This document shows positions 1-11,722 of a DNA stretch of 64,000 nt, piece after piece (position 1 is the first letter of the stretch; every line of letters begins with the position of its first letter). The stretch covers positions 15,452,001-15,516,000 of the forward strand of contig CM072874.1 of assembly GCA_036937835.1 (NCBI GenBank). The letters are read 5' to 3'. Made by a program: the position numbers and the translations under genes. The notes beneath the pieces are model-generated. The model saw nothing but the letters and a program-made list of their open reading frames with translations, was not told the origin of the DNA and did not search any database. The DNA is from Pampus argenteus. Taxonomy: Eukaryota > Chordata > Actinopteri > Scombriformes > Stromateidae.

Positions 1-836
1 ATTCACACACATTCATAGGACTACACGCACTACACAACACACATTCAGTCATTTAGGCAACTTCAGCCTCGCAGGCATCAATGCAATAATCTTTTGCTGA
101 GAATGCGGCTTTCACAAACACACATGCAGCATGGAGGAGAAATGGAGGCGGTTTTATCTCCCGACAGTCATACGTTGAAAATCCATCTGAATCTTCTCTG
201 TTGCCTTCATGTCTACATTTATATTCCAGTCGTCCACAGAGGTTTACCCACAACTCACTCCTGAGGTGACAAACAAGCAGTGTGTATGAACTACGCAACC
301 AAACATCCAGTTACACTGCAGGTTCAAGTCAAGCCAATTGCTGTTGTTCAGTATTAGACAAAGAAATTGCCACCAGAAGACGTCTAGCAACTCTCTATAT
401 TGTTCTTATTGTCAACAAATCGTATAAGTAACAGTAAACTGATCTACAAATAAGTCTTGTGTGTGTATCCAAAAACCTGATGTATATCTTTCCTCTATGG
501 CATAGATCTATTGTTGTTTAAATATTGATCCAAAAACTATTTTTATAAAAAGAGGCCCAGAGTTTCCATTTGGATTCCCGCTTCAGGCAAACACGTCACC
601 GCAGCCCAACTTCCCTCCTGCAGTCATGTGACACTTAATCTAAGTCATGGGATTCCCAGGTTTAGGTACAGAAATCACAAACCCACAGTAGAAACTCTCA
701 CATTAATCATCTTTCCTGAGTTAAGCTCTTGTGAACCAGTGGCTCAGTAGAACGATACTACCGGTACATTGGTTTTATTGTAGAGGAGTCTGGGAACATG
801 TCAACGAGCCACAGCACTGCTCTGGGTGACATGTTG

Positions 837-965
837 CATCATTATGAAGAGTTTGGTCATGTTAGTTTAGAAATGTACAAAAAAATTAAACATTGTAGAA
901 CAAAGTCAGCTTGTGATGTGTAGCACAACAACCGTGTGAAGCTGCAAACTGAACCGTGTTTCTGC
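837..965 (+). repeat. Dispersed repeat fragment shared with 7935-8035
   Basis: ACAAAGTCAGCTTGTGATGT then GTAGCACAACAACCGTGTGA and AGCTGCAAACTGAACCGTGT parallels ACAAAGTCAAAAGGTTGTGA then TATGTACCACAAGCTAGCGA and AGCTGTAAACAAAACCACGT at 7960-8020. Confidence 0.45.
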
Positions 966-2559
966 ACATGCTCAGTCGTGTCTGCCTAAAAATGTGGGAC
1001 ACCTGGGACGCCCCAAATTCAATCAGTAATGACAGCTGTAAAGTGAACAACCATGGTCTCTACGTGTAAGCGACACTTGGGAGGAAATTCTAATACAATC
1101 AGTGTCTTAACTTCCACCTAATCAAAATTCGAAATTAGAGAGTCAATGCAGCCTTATAATAATGAGTCAGTAAACACTGATGCAATTGAACGCTCTAACA
1201 GAAATGAAGCTCAACAAGGCTACATCCGTTTTGGTCAGAGTAGTACCACAACCTCTCCAGTTTCGCTGTTCAGAATAATAGCACACACGTCCGCATTGCG
1301 CATGCCAGTTAATCAGCAGTGATTGGAGCTCGCAAGGTCATGTGACCACTCACTAGAAACATCACACAATACTTCCATGGCTATCCCAAAGTTTGCAGTT
1401 AATTCGTTTATTTTGTTGCCTTTCAACCAACGGGGGGTTTCGTGCTCACGTTCAGTGTGAGTATACAGGTTTCATATTCTGACCGTGCAGAAAGGAATCT
1501 TATAACGTGACCCTGACCTCTGACCTCACATCCCCAAAGGAAGCAATTAACGAACCTCACACGGTCTTGGATTCAGATCCCATCACACAGCTGCTACGAT
1601 CCAACAATATATTTTAAACAAAAAACTAAAATCTTTAGCCACAATTCTTTCTCAGTGGACTTCAGTTAATAAGAAACATTCGAAGCCCTGCAGTTTATCT
1701 CCTTTCTTTTGTTACCTTTATTTTTCTCTCCTCTCAAATCCCTCCTTGCTACCTTCATTCGATCTGATCTTGCTTGTTTGTCTGACATGAAATGAAGGAT
1801 TAAGATTGGTAATTAAAGATAATCTCTTTCGCTGCCGATACAGCCCCCCTAACTGAACACTCCTTTTTGTCATTATTTGCCAAATCGTGTTGCGTCAAAT
1901 GTCTTTCCTGGAATTACACGCAGTGCACTTTATCCTTGTTTCCCAAGTGAGGCATTCAACTGAGCGTGAAACTACAAGTGAGTCCTCAAGGGCGAAATGT
2001 CACCAGCAAACCAAACCAAATCAACTCTTTCTCTCTGCTTCTTTGCCGCTTTCCACCGGGCTTCATGACTGAATGTGTCTAACATGATGCATTCTTTATT
2101 TTCTACACCAATAAACAATAAATAATAAGGGAGCGGAGCAGTCATGTCCTATCCTTCCGTCATCTCAATCTGTAGGCTCCTGATAAGGAAACTCCTGGCA
2201 GCCAGACAGAAGAGAAACATCATTTAATTTCCTCTCCTCCTCCTCCTCCTCCCATCTTCATCTGAACCTCAGGGAGGGTGGTGAGTTAAAATGTGAATTA
2301 GCTGGCTCTGATTTAGCTGCTGCTCAGCAGTTAGAGTTTATATTAAAGTGCAAACTTAAAGGCTTGAAGATGCAGAGGAGGTTAAGAGATCAGAAGATTA
2401 AATTATTTAATTTTGAATCACAAGATCTTTCGCTGAGATTTCACTCTCTTTATTTACAGATTTGTTATATAGCAAGTACTTGTCGTAACCAGCTGTTAAT
2501 ACAATACGTATGCCAAATAATCACAAACAATTTCTCCTTAAAGTTACAGCAAAATTAGC

Positions 2560-2870
2560 TATAGTTCTGAACCTTTCATTAGAGTTACAGCTACTTCCTC
2601 CATGTGATGGAGTTTTCACACATGCCCTCAAACGGCCACCGAAAAAAGAAGTGAAACGCTGTTACTATAGTTTGTTCACATCACCTCCAGAGCTGGAGGA
2701 AGCTTCCTGAAGCTGACCAATCAGAACAGAGTAGGCTCATCTGGAGGGGCGCCTTAAAGAGATGCGTTTCAGACTGTACTAAGGGGCTGCATAAAAGGAC
2801 CAGTACAAGATAAATAGACCTGGAAATGTGCAGAATAAAAGAAGGTTGTGCGTGCAGTGGGAGGATTTTC
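2560..2870 (+). repeat. Dispersed repeat copy (same family as 46783-47570)
   Basis: CTCCAGAGCTGGAGGAAGCT then TCCTGAAGCTGACCAATCAG, then AAGGGGCTGCATAAAAGGAC and ACCTGGAAATGTGCAGAATA, follow the same block order as the copy near 47.2 kb. The short ORFs across it have no recognisable protein features. Confidence 0.55.
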
Positions 2871-4384
2871 AGAAGAAAATGAAGTTGGTTTAAGTCTGAA
2901 ATTTGTTTGTGGCCTATTATAGTGTCAGTTTCTGTCTAGAGTATCGACGACTGGTGACAGACTTCAGTATGGGATCATAATGTTGAGGAACCACAGTGAA
3001 CATCTGATTATTTTAACTCGAACCTTAAAAAAAAATAAAAGAAACTTTCATTTTTTGTGCTCTGACAACTTTTCCTCCATTTCATTTATCTCTGCTGACG
3101 GATTAATTTTCTCAGCCCAAAACTATTACACTTCAGACTGACAAAAAAAAAAAAAAAAAAGCAATATTTTTTCTTGAAATGGTCCCATCCTGGATTTTAA
3201 TGTGCAGCAGGGTGTGAGTTCATGAAGCCATCAGCAGAGCCTGAGTCTGTGTTAACACGGGGTCACACTCAGGTTAGAACTCCATTCAAAACCCTGTTAC
3301 ATGCTCTGTTAGACCGCGATGCTCGCTCTGCCTCGCCGTCTCTCCTCCTGCCTCCACCGATTCAATTCATTTCAGTTCTATTCAATCCACCTCCATTCAA
3401 TTCAGTCTGATTTGCTGGCGTGAATGCTACATCACATTGTTCTGCCAGAGCGCCTGATTCCATTTAGACTCCTTCATAACCGGATGTGTTCATTATTGAA
3501 GCAGCACATTATTAAGATTCAGGCTTCTTTCTCGCCTCTGGTGGTTTACAGTGACCTGAAGGGCATGACCTCTGGCCTCCTCTCCCTGTGTCTATTCATG
3601 ACCTCAGCACTTATTAAATGACTCATCACAGGTCAAGAACAAAAGTTGGACATTATGTCATCATTATGACAAGAACATCACAGGAGATGGAGAATGAAAA
3701 CATTAACAGTGAATTAACTAGAGAGTTAGTTAGTTGTTGTTGTTTTTTTATGTGCTTTATAAATAAATTTGACTTGGCTTAACCGAACAACAAAGTCCAA
3801 AATCTGTATCTTCTGATACCAAAAAAAAAAAAAAGAAGATAAAGAAAAGAAAAAACTAGCAGACCACAGCACATATGCAGGGTCTGCAGGATATATCAGT
3901 AGTGGAAAACACTGAGTCAAAAAAAAAAAGAGAGGAGAGAATACAGAAATTCAATATCAAAAGCATGAAATATATGCAAATGAGCGTAATCTTGTGAACA
4001 AATGTGAAGACATAAGCAGAGTGGAACAGCTGGTAAATGAGGAAATGTCGAGAGAAGACAGTATGTCCAGACACATAAAGAAATCCTGCGAGGGTTCAAC
4101 AAAAACACAAACAATCTGACAGACAGAGACGCACAGAGACTCATCACATCTTAGTCACTGTCTGACTGACTGTCTGACTTGACTGACTGTGTGTCCCCAC
4201 GTCTGTGACACAATAAGCAGAACAAGAGAAAAAGTCTCTCAATTCAAGTGCTAATGCTGACACTACTTTTCTACTTAGCATTTGAGAACCGAATGTACTT
4301 TGACATTGTGTACTAACAGGAGCCGGTGGCCTGACAGACAATCAATCAAAGTGTAAATCAGACAGTTACTGCTGAATACTTCCA

Positions 4385-4570
4385 GAAACCAAACTTCTGT
4401 TGGCATTGTTAGCCGTCTGTGCCAACACCTTTTCCCCTTTACCTCTGACGCCACCAGCATTTTGCCATTTGTGATTTTTCAGTGAAATATCTCAAGAACT
4501 AGTTGATGGATTGGCATTAAATTTGATTCACATGTTTATGTTTCCCTCAGGATGAACTGCAGAAACTTTT
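4385..4570 (-). repeat. Dispersed fish repeat copy (same family as 16170)
   Basis: TCAGTGAAATATCTCAAGAA then CTAGTTGATGGATTGGCATT then AAATTTGATTCACATG is the reverse complement of the family core (ATGCCAATCCATCAACTAGT, then TTGAGATATTTC). Only one unit is present. Confidence 0.55.
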
Positions 4571-5443
4571 CAAATATACTAATTATATTAAAACAAGCCA
4601 ACTACAGTTTATAATACATCTTTTGACAGCAGCCGTGTTTGAAATCTAATCTAAGAACTGCTCAAACTGCAGACAGACAACCAGCGTTGCTGACCTGCAA
4701 GATTTCCAATTGATCATTCAGCAGCCAGATCGATCGATTATGTAATTAAACAACAACCAATCTAGAGGAAATTAGATTGTAAATTGGTAAACCAACTTGG
4801 TGTTAAAATCAGGCTGAATCTGTATACTGTTTGCCCATCTAAACACTACTGAGGTAAGAGGTTGAAACTTTATTCATTCATTCATTTTTTTTAATTTAAC
4901 AAGGAAACTTCCTGATACCAAACAAATAATGCAGTTCTAAATCATGAATACCGTTTCTAATAGTCATATAAAACATAATATTCTAGAGTCAACTTAACTC
5001 AAGAGCTGTCCAGATCCATAAGATAAGTGACAAAACAAACCAGCCAGAAATGAGAACAGATTAATCATGCAGCAATGATTTAACATCGCGAAGATGAACC
5101 GTGTTTGGCAACACATAAAAGCTTGTTTTTTTGTTTTTTTTTACCTTATTCTGTACAGACTTTAGAAACCACGAATAAATATGAGTCTATGATATACAGC
5201 ATCTAGGAACACAGGCACTGAGATGATGCATGTATATACAGAACATCCCCATAGTCAAACAAATAAACTCATGTTCAGACTCATAAAAGTAGAGCTCAGT
5301 AACTCTGTCTCGACCCCATGGAGTTCATATGTGAAATATTCATGTATATATGTATGCAATTAAATACTAATAATAATAATAAATAAAGTTCATCTAAAGT
5401 CCTAACAGCATATTTCCTAAAGTTTAAACGCCTGCTGAACATG

Positions 5444-5474
5444 CTCTCTCTCTCTCTCTTTCTCTCTCTCTCTA
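5444..5474 (+). repeat. (CT)n repeat
   Basis: A 31-bp CT run with one TTT interruption, in gria1 intron 2. Confidence 0.9.
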
Positions 5475-6870
5475 CAGTAGCAGCAGATGTCGTGTGAAGC
5501 TGCAGCAGCAGAGACGCAGCTGCAGGTTTTTCCATGAATCTTATTTCATTCATCTCGTCTCTCCAGCAGAAGTCGCCCCATGATGCTCAGCTGCTCTACC
5601 ATCATCCCCATGCACAGACACACCCTGCTGTCTCTACTGTACTCTGCGTATGAGCTGGAGAACGACGTCATCACGGTCCAGAAGCAACACTGGCAAATTC
5701 ATTTAGCGCAGCCAATCATCTGCAAAAACATCACTTTCCTATACTGGGGTGAGATCTCGCTGATCAATCACAGCTTGTGGTCTTGTAATCAGACATTTGG
5801 GATTAGAAATGCTAAACAACAGAGACGTTGGAAGTAGTATCTCTTTACTGCACCAAACACGTGTTCTTTTTTTTTAATAAAGGATCGGTGTTTAAATTTG
5901 TCTTTCATTTCTGTTTTTCACTATAAAGAATATATGCATTCATAGTCAAGTGATGTGTGATGAGTGAGAAATCATAAGCCGCTCCCCTGCTCAAAGCACT
6001 TCAAGCATCTCTAACTATATAAACAAAAAGCCAGGCCAGTGCAGACTGCATCATCTTGATCCATGAAAGGCTCCTTAGCAATCTAGCAAGAAAAACTGTT
6101 GACCCATCTGTATAAAGTTGAACATATGCTGTAGCCTATATGTACATTTATAAAAAATACAAAATAATCAATGAAAATGTCTGCAGTCAGTAAATAGCAC
6201 ATGTGCACATTTTATTATCAATTATTATTAATTTTTTTCTATTAATAGACTATTTGGTTGGTAAAATGTTAAATCGTCAAAAAGCCCATCACAGTGTTTT
6301 AAATCCTGAGATGACAAACAGTCTGCAAAATACAAACAAATACTTTATTTACTATCAAAAAAACACAAAGAAAAGAAGCAAATGTTCACACAACTGAAGC
6401 CACCTGTCACACACCGCCAGTTCTCACAGACGGCGGTTCAGTGAAAAGAATAAGCACAAGAACTGTCATGGGGCTGGAAACATGGTGAATAGGAAGCACA
6501 GGACAATGAATGAGTGATGGCCAAAATATAATTCATCACATATCGTCCCGTCAAACAGCTGAACGTGGTTTTTACACGTGAGCTCAGGTTTATTGTTGCC
6601 GTGTTGCTACATTTAGACGGGCTCTCATTACTGAACCTCGTTGTCATTGAGACTAATTCCTGATGAAATAGACTCTGAGCTGCCGCTGCAGCAAAACACT
6701 GAACTGTCAGATGCAGGAGAGTCTGTGCTCTCACAGATATTTGTTTTTTCTACTTCAGAGTGTGTTAAAAAGATGCAGCCATGGTGCTCTGCTGCCACTG
6801 TAGAGTCTGTCTCGCAGGAGGCAGAGCTCAGTCTGTTTTACATTTCACACAACAATAGACCAGGGAGACG

Positions 6871-6911
6871 ACAGACAGACAGACAGACAGAGAGAGAGGG
6901 GGGGGGGGGGG
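6871..6911 (+). repeat. (ACAG)5 followed by GA run and G13
   Basis: ACAGACAGACAGACAGACAG is followed by AGAGAGA and a run of about 13 Gs, in gria1 intron 2. Confidence 0.9.
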
Positions 6912-7284
6912 TACAGATGGTGCAGAAAAAGAGGCAACTGTACAGTTTTTATATAAAACTGATTCGAAAGTTCAATTTACAAATGTCAAATTCAAATTCA
7001 TAGACGATTCCACTGCTTTTCTATGATCAAACATTTTTCTGTGTATACATGATAAATTATTCTAACACATCAACTGATTGATTGTAATTGTTCTCTACAT
7101 TCATCAGTATATTGAGTGACATTATTCAGATTGATAAAGTGATGCCATGTTTTCTGGGAAATAAAAAAAAAAATTTTTGGTTTACATGTTTGCGAATCTG
7201 CGACATTTACTTCAACACTTCCTGTTTACACACAGGAATGAATGAAGCTGTAAAAACTTTTACTGGAGGAAAAAGTTAGAATGT

Positions 7285-7380
7285 AACAATAAACTGAATA
7301 TCTTCAGGTTTTAGACTGGTAGACTAAATAAATAAATTAAAGACATCTGAAAGAAAGAAAATAGTTGCAGCACTAATTTT
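7285..7380 (-). repeat. GGGCTGCAACTAA-type MITE fragment
   Basis: AATAAACTGAATATCTTCAG, a GGTTTTAGACTGG block, and AATAGTTGCAGCACTAAT at the end match, in reverse orientation, the internal and terminal parts of the MITE family found several times in this window. It is diverged and shortened. Confidence 0.45.
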
Positions 7381-7892
7381 ATCTGTGTATGATTTCTATA
7401 ATTTGAGATTAAGGGTTTACTGATTTTTTTTTCCTTTGAGGATTAATAAAGTAAAGGATTAATAACTTTGAACCAGGACAAAAATCTTTTGCTGATCAGG
7501 ATTTTTTTTTTTTCAATTTCGTTTCAGTGTCTTTTATCTCCGTATGAAAGTGAAAGGAAGAAATGTGGGATAAATGAGAGGACAAATAGGAAGAGAAATG
7601 AAGACAATGAGAGGACAGACAGAGAAAGAATGAAAAGGGCAAATAAGAGAGAGACGCAGAGAGGAGGGTTTGTGAGTAGTATCCAGAGGGCAGGTGGGAT
7701 CAGCTCAGGTGCAGCAGCTACATTATTCACACTCTGTTCATGTCTGGTTTAGAAATATAACCTTCAGCACTAAGCAGAAGCGGGATGCCCCTACTGATTT
7801 ACTACAACTAGGGTGTTATTTTCATCATTTTGTTTAACTGTATCAGTAATAATTTGATTGATTCACCTATCTGACTTCATTTTAAGTTGCCT

Positions 7893-8035
7893 TCTAGAGC
7901 TGCATCAATTGGTCAATCGACAGAAGACACTACATTATAAAGGTCTTAAAGAACTTCAGTACAAAGTCAAAAGGTTGTGATATGTACCACAAGCTAGCGA
8001 AGCTGTAAACAAAACCACGTTCCCACACACTTTGG
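7893..8035 (+). repeat. Dispersed repeat fragment shared with 837-965
   Basis: The copy begins at TCTAGAGCTGCATCAATTGG, similar to the GGGCTGCAACTAA MITE end, and runs into the block shared with 837-965. The family may therefore be related to that MITE. Confidence 0.4.
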
Positions 8036-9136
8036 ATATGAAACACAATACTAGTACTAGGCAGATCAATTAAAAAAAATACAGAGTCGGCAGAAATTTA
8101 AGGGAGTAATCAGAAAAAGCCGTTTATGCGGAATCATTTGGTAACCATGGAGTCTGAGGTTGATTTTGGGATTCAGCAGCACTATTGCTTACTAAAACTG
8201 AAACAGAGAGATCATTGTGAAGGAATGTCTTATAAATCTTATACCAACACCAAAATCTATGTCATATGCAGCAAGTGTCTACTAGCACACTCCCACTTTC
8301 ATATAGTTTACATCAGGTTAAGACAACCGCTCATGTCTGAAGTTCAGCTGAGGTTCATTTTATCAGCAGATTTAAATTCACGCAATAAGCTGGTAAATTC
8401 AGAGTAAAATAAGGTCAGCGCATTGTTCGGTAAACCTAGCGTACTACATTGAATGTCCCCTGGAGCCTGAGTCCATTTATTGCCCAGCTCACTCTGGTCT
8501 ATGTCCATTTACTACTGCTGTGTGCTTTTTTTAAAGCCTGCCTCCATTTACTTGTATGTTGCCTAAATCCCAACTCTGCTGAATGAAGTCTCGATGAAGG
8601 AGGAATGATGCACTGACCCATGACGGTGACTATAGTGGACAGCAGGTTACACCATCACAATGCTGCAGGACAGTCAGACAGGCAGCACACAGAAATCTAA
8701 ATCTACATTGACAACATATAGAATGTAAATCTGACATTAAATAAGCGCCAAAACTGAACATATAACATCCAGTAGTATGGTTCAATGACAGATATTGTGT
8801 GTGAGAGCGAGGGACCTAAATATCTTCCTTTCTGATTGTTTTTTTATTGGAACACAGGATACGTGATTTACGGAGCAGATATGTTTTTGTAGCGGGCAAA
8901 AGACAAGACATTCAACTTCTAATGCATGGGATTTCATGAAAAACAGGTGCAGGACTTTAGCGCAATAATTAATGCTTTAGAAAATAGAAAGAGGCCAACT
9001 TTACACTTTTAGTAAGTCACTGTTGCTAGACAAGTTAACGTCACTGTAGCTCAACTGTAGCTCTGCTAGGCTGTAGTTTAACAGCCCAGCAGCTCTGTTT
9101 GATTTATTGCACAAAGCATCAGATAGCAAAACTTAC

Positions 9137-9271
9137 AGGCGTAGGTCATGGCGAAGCTGCTCCCTGTGTCCACCATGTCCACTTGTGGCACCAGTTTAGG
9201 GATGTCCTGGTGTTGTGCCAGTGCGAAACGAAACACCTCGTACTCATGGGAGCCGGTGGGGAAAAGGCCTC
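9137..9271 (-). CDS. gria1: gria1 exon 2: start of the amino-terminal domain of GluA1
   Basis: This 135-nt exon is phase 1 at both ends. It has acceptor CAAACAG at 9272 and donor GTAAGT beginning at 9136. Translation gives GLFPTGSHEYEVFRFALAQ followed by a segment containing PKLVPQVDMVDTGSSFAMTY. Mammalian GluA1 has FRFALSQ, PKLLPQID and SFEMTYR at the same positions. GluA2-4 differ clearly here (for example VPHVDN and NSFAVTNAF in GluA4), so the best match is GluA1. The segment forms the first strand and helix of the LIVBP-like amino-terminal domain, which lies outside the cell and drives subunit assembly. The last base, T, would start the Phe codon of the FCSQF motif expected at the beginning of exon 3. 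The exon is one codon shorter than the mammalian one, with the loss near the variable NQQSQ/TGSH loop. No stop, frameshift or splice damage is visible. Confidence 0.92.
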
Positions 9272-9626
9272 CTGTTTGACAAACGCGAAGACACACAGTG
9301 GGAATTATTTCCTGTCCTAAAGAAGATACAGAAAGAACCACTAGGGACAAAAAATACTATTCTAACTGAAAATTCACTTTTCTGTTAAATAAGGACATAA
9401 AGGCCCCCCCAGCAGCAATCTTTTAGCAACATGTGTCTGTTTGACGTTTGGTGCTGAGCAGGTAGTGTACTGTGAGTTTTTAGAGGGGGGGTTTCTCTGA
9501 AAACAGCCTGCGGCCAATAACAACGTTATGAGAGAGTTGAGAGTGAACCAGTAAAGTTGCAGCTGGACAGCTAAACAATGAGGTGAAAAACGGCGTAAAG
9601 CCAAGGGGAGCTGCAGAGTGTCTGAT

Positions 9627-9672
9627 AATTCTCTGTAGGTTCATCACTACGAGCCACAACGACACATTACAC
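9627..9672 (+). repeat. Dispersed repeat fragment shared with 62299-62345
   Basis: ATTCTCTGTAGGTTCATCAC then TACGAGCCACAACGACACAT is nearly the same as CTTCTCTGTAGGTTCATTAC then TAGGAGCCACACCAACACAT at 62299-62345. Confidence 0.5.
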
Positions 9673-10269
9673 ACTAACAGCTGGTGCAATGCCACATTTC
9701 TTAGAAAATTACTGCCACTTGCTGTCAATCAGTGGAATAGTGTGAAATGATACAAACACAATAAAGATACTCACTTTGCTCTAAAACTCCATAAAGCACC
9801 ATTAAGAATAAAGTCAAGAAGCTTCAGCTATTGTTGCAAAGTTGCATCTGTAGGCACAACAGATGGCAGAGTTTACTAATGTCACTATAAATAATGACTG
9901 TCTGGCTTTTGCAGTAATTGCTGTTAAAAGCCTCTTTTCTCTGCTCTTATCCTGCCTATTTTCCTGGAACTCACACATTCTCAACATCATATTTTGAGAT
10001 CATAGAGAAAATATATGAGCACTTAAACTCTGACTGACTGACCTCCTTGTCATGTCTGTCGTGAAGTAGTAAGAGATTTCTTTTTTTTAATATATACCTC
10101 TGCACTGACTAAAGAGAGAGTCTCTCTAGTTTGGGACTTGGAGAAAAATTGAACTGAAGTAGTCACTGTGGCGTCTAAGAAGCTATGAATGACATTTTAT
10201 CACAATTTTTTGGCAAATCATACAATTAATTGAGAAAATAATAAACAAAGTCTTGTGAATAATCATTTG

Positions 10270-10321
10270 TATCTGATATGTTTATTAAGTTACAATTAAT
10301 AATTATGTTAATTGTCGATTA
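10270..10321 (+). repeat. Left half of an AT-rich MITE interrupted by the pogo-like element
   Basis: ACAATTAATAATTATGTTAA followed by TTGTCGATTA resembles the widespread fish MITE that begins GGGCTGCAACTAATGATTAT. Its continuation (GATTAATCAGTTACTTGTTT, then GGTCCATAAAATG) lies across the inserted element at 11130-11165. The two halves together restore one repeat copy, giving relative insertion order. Confidence 0.5.
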
Positions 10322-10460
10322 CCGTATTTTCCGGACTATAATCCGCTACTTTTTTCCCATACTTTGAACCATGCGGCTTATTCAGAGGTGCAGCTTTTCT
10401 ATTAATTTTTCTTCAGCCCACAGGGGGTATATAATATTATTACACCCTCACCCCCTTAAA

Positions 10461-10607
10461 ATGGAAAACCCACGAAGAAATTCCTATGATGCAGCTTTTA
10501 AGTTGAATGTCATCGATCTGGTTATCCGTGAAGGAAACAGAGCGGCTGCACGTAAGCTTGCCGTTAATGAATCTATGGTGAGACGGTATGTGATGAAGAT
10601 TATCTGA
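10461..10607 (+). pseudogene. N-terminal HTH fragment of a pogo-like transposase
   Basis: The peptide begins MENPRRNSYDAAFKLNVIDL, continues VIREGNRAAARKLAVNESMV, and stops shortly after RRYVMKII. The SYDAAFKL...NRAAARKLAVNESMVRR pattern is typical of the Brinker/CENPB-type DNA-binding helix-turn-helix in POGK-like transposases. After the stop the sequence continues in another frame with LFNSDTKEDDFSGFSAQ, the acidic C-terminal region of such proteins. The DDE catalytic core is absent, so this is an internally deleted, non-autonomous copy. It is not a domesticated gene: the frame is broken and no splice sites attach it to gria1. Confidence 0.65.
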
Positions 10608-10639
10608 GGCTGTTCAACTCCGACACTAAAGAGGACGAC

Positions 10640-10895
10640 TTCAGTGGCTTCAGTGCGCAGAAGAAATGAAGTGACAGTGGTTTGGTGTTCATTAGTTTTA
10701 AATGCTCAGGAGGAAGATAAATAGTGACGTGTGGCTTCAGTGCATAGGAGAATGAAGCAACTTTAATAGTTGCGCAGTTGCGCTTTAACAGTGTGCAGGA
10801 GGAAAAGTTGACAGTGATTTGGTGTTTAATGGTTTCAGTACGCAGGAGGAAGAAAAATAAAGTAACTTAGTTTTAGTGCACAGGAGGAAGATGAA
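10640..10895 (+). repeat. Degenerate tandem repeat in the transposon tail
   Basis: Units built on CTTCAGTGCGCAGGAGGAAG recur about four to five times, with variable AT-rich spacers (near 10650, 10705, 10735, 10790, 10835 and 10877). In frame the unit reads roughly DFSGFSAQEE, so it is probably an expanded acidic repeat of the ancestral transposase coding sequence, now broken by stops. Confidence 0.55.
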
Positions 10896-11125
10896 TAAAA
10901 CCACCTTTTCTGTTTTGTTTATCAGCACTTTTATTGCTGCGTTTATTGCTACTTTTATTGTGGCACTGTTCGTAAACAATCAGTTCAGGTATATGAATAA
11001 ACACTTGTGGCACAAAATCTTTCTGTCTAACTAACGTATTTCTCAGCCTAGATATCGGCGGCTTATAGTCCGGTGCGGCTTTCATTTAAATTTTAGAGGG
11101 TGCGGCTTATATTTAGGTGCACTCT

Positions 11126-11175
11126 GTTGATTAATCAGTTACTTGTTTGGTCCATAAAATGTAAAAATAAAAATA
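11126..11175 (+). repeat. Right half of the interrupted AT-rich MITE
   Basis: GATTAATCAGTTACTTGTTT followed by GGTCCATAAAATGTAAAAAT is the internal part of the GGGCTGCAACTAA-type MITE seen elsewhere in this window (20683-20852, 21003-21070, 56555-56700, 62094-62155). It continues the half at 10270-10321. Confidence 0.5.
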
Positions 11176-11686
11176 GTTCCAGATTTTTTGAGAGGAAGGG
11201 GAGATGGACAGATTGAGTTGAGGCAGGATGGATCAAGACCAAGACAGCAGTTTTGAAGGTGGTGTTGAGGAAGCAGGTGGGTTTGGATGAGCTGATGGAG
11301 ATGATGGAGATCCAACTGAGCAATCCAGGAGAGGCGGCGATGTGGAGGCGGGCATATGGTTTGGATGTTCGATACCAATTGAATGTCGGGGTTAGTGGAG
11401 AAATATAAAAGGCTACGATGAAGGTTTCAGCAGCAGGGGATGCCAGCAGAGCAAACAGAGATAAGTGAGATAAGTGCATTGAAGGAAAACCAGTAGTTTT
11501 TGTTATGAAGCAGGAATGCATGGGGGGAGTAGGTGGTGTGTAGGTGAGGGGAAAACAAGTAGGAAGGCCAGGGTGGGTAATGTGAATAATAATATGAGAG
11601 GGCTGAATAGAGGTCCAATAGCAGATGTTGACAAGTGAGTTAGTAGCAGGATGTAGCGTTAGCACAGAGTACAAACAGGGTGTATG

Positions 11687-11722
11687 ATGTATGTATGTAT
11701 GTATGTATGTATGTATGTATGA
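11687..11722 (+). repeat. (TATG)n tetranucleotide repeat
   Basis: About nine ATGT/TATG units in gria1 intron 1. Confidence 0.94.

Larger units (their letters stand above)
1..9136 (-). other. gria1: gria1 intron 2 (5' part, continues beyond the window)
   Basis: No coding exon is visible between the exon 2 donor and the left edge. I looked for the exon 3 signature (FCSQFSKGVYAIFGF-type) on the minus strand and did not see it. The interval contains diverged dispersed-repeat pieces (837-965, about 2560-2870, 4385-4570, 7285-7380, 7893-8035), poly-A at 3143-3160, a TC run near 5444-5474, and a CAGA/G-run at 6871-6911. Otherwise it is AT-rich unique-looking sequence. Confidence 0.75.
10322..11125 (+). 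mobile_element. Decayed pogo/Tigger-like DNA transposon with Brinker-type HTH fragment
   Basis: The element begins with CCGTATTTTCCGGACTATAA, a terminus I recognise from abundant fish DNA elements. It carries an internal inverted repeat: CCGGACTATAATCCGC at 10331-10346 matches the reverse complement of 11058-11073 at 15 of 16 positions. A second GCGGCTTAT motif lies at about 11101. The far right terminus appears eroded. The body encodes a short helix-turn-helix peptide from ATG 10461 followed by frameshifted acidic repeats. The element sits in gria1 intron 1 in the opposite orientation to the gene. Its flanks (TGTCGATTA and GATTAATCAG) are halves of an older MITE. The exact superfamily assignment is inferred from the HTH and is not certain. 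Confidence 0.7.

Noticed and set aside
1..9100. gria1 exon 3
   Set aside because: No FCSQF...AIFGF-like coding segment with splice sites was seen; the exon is likely beyond the left edge.
10461..10607. Domesticated pogo-derived host gene
   Set aside because: The frame stops after the HTH, the rest is frameshifted, and the element still has transposon-like inverted repeats.
11135..11674. 179-codon open frame on the minus strand in gria1 intron 1
   Set aside because: It lies in a purine/pyrimidine-biased tract, has no domain or motif I recognise, and has an overlapping second frame of similar composition; it also begins in the MITE half.
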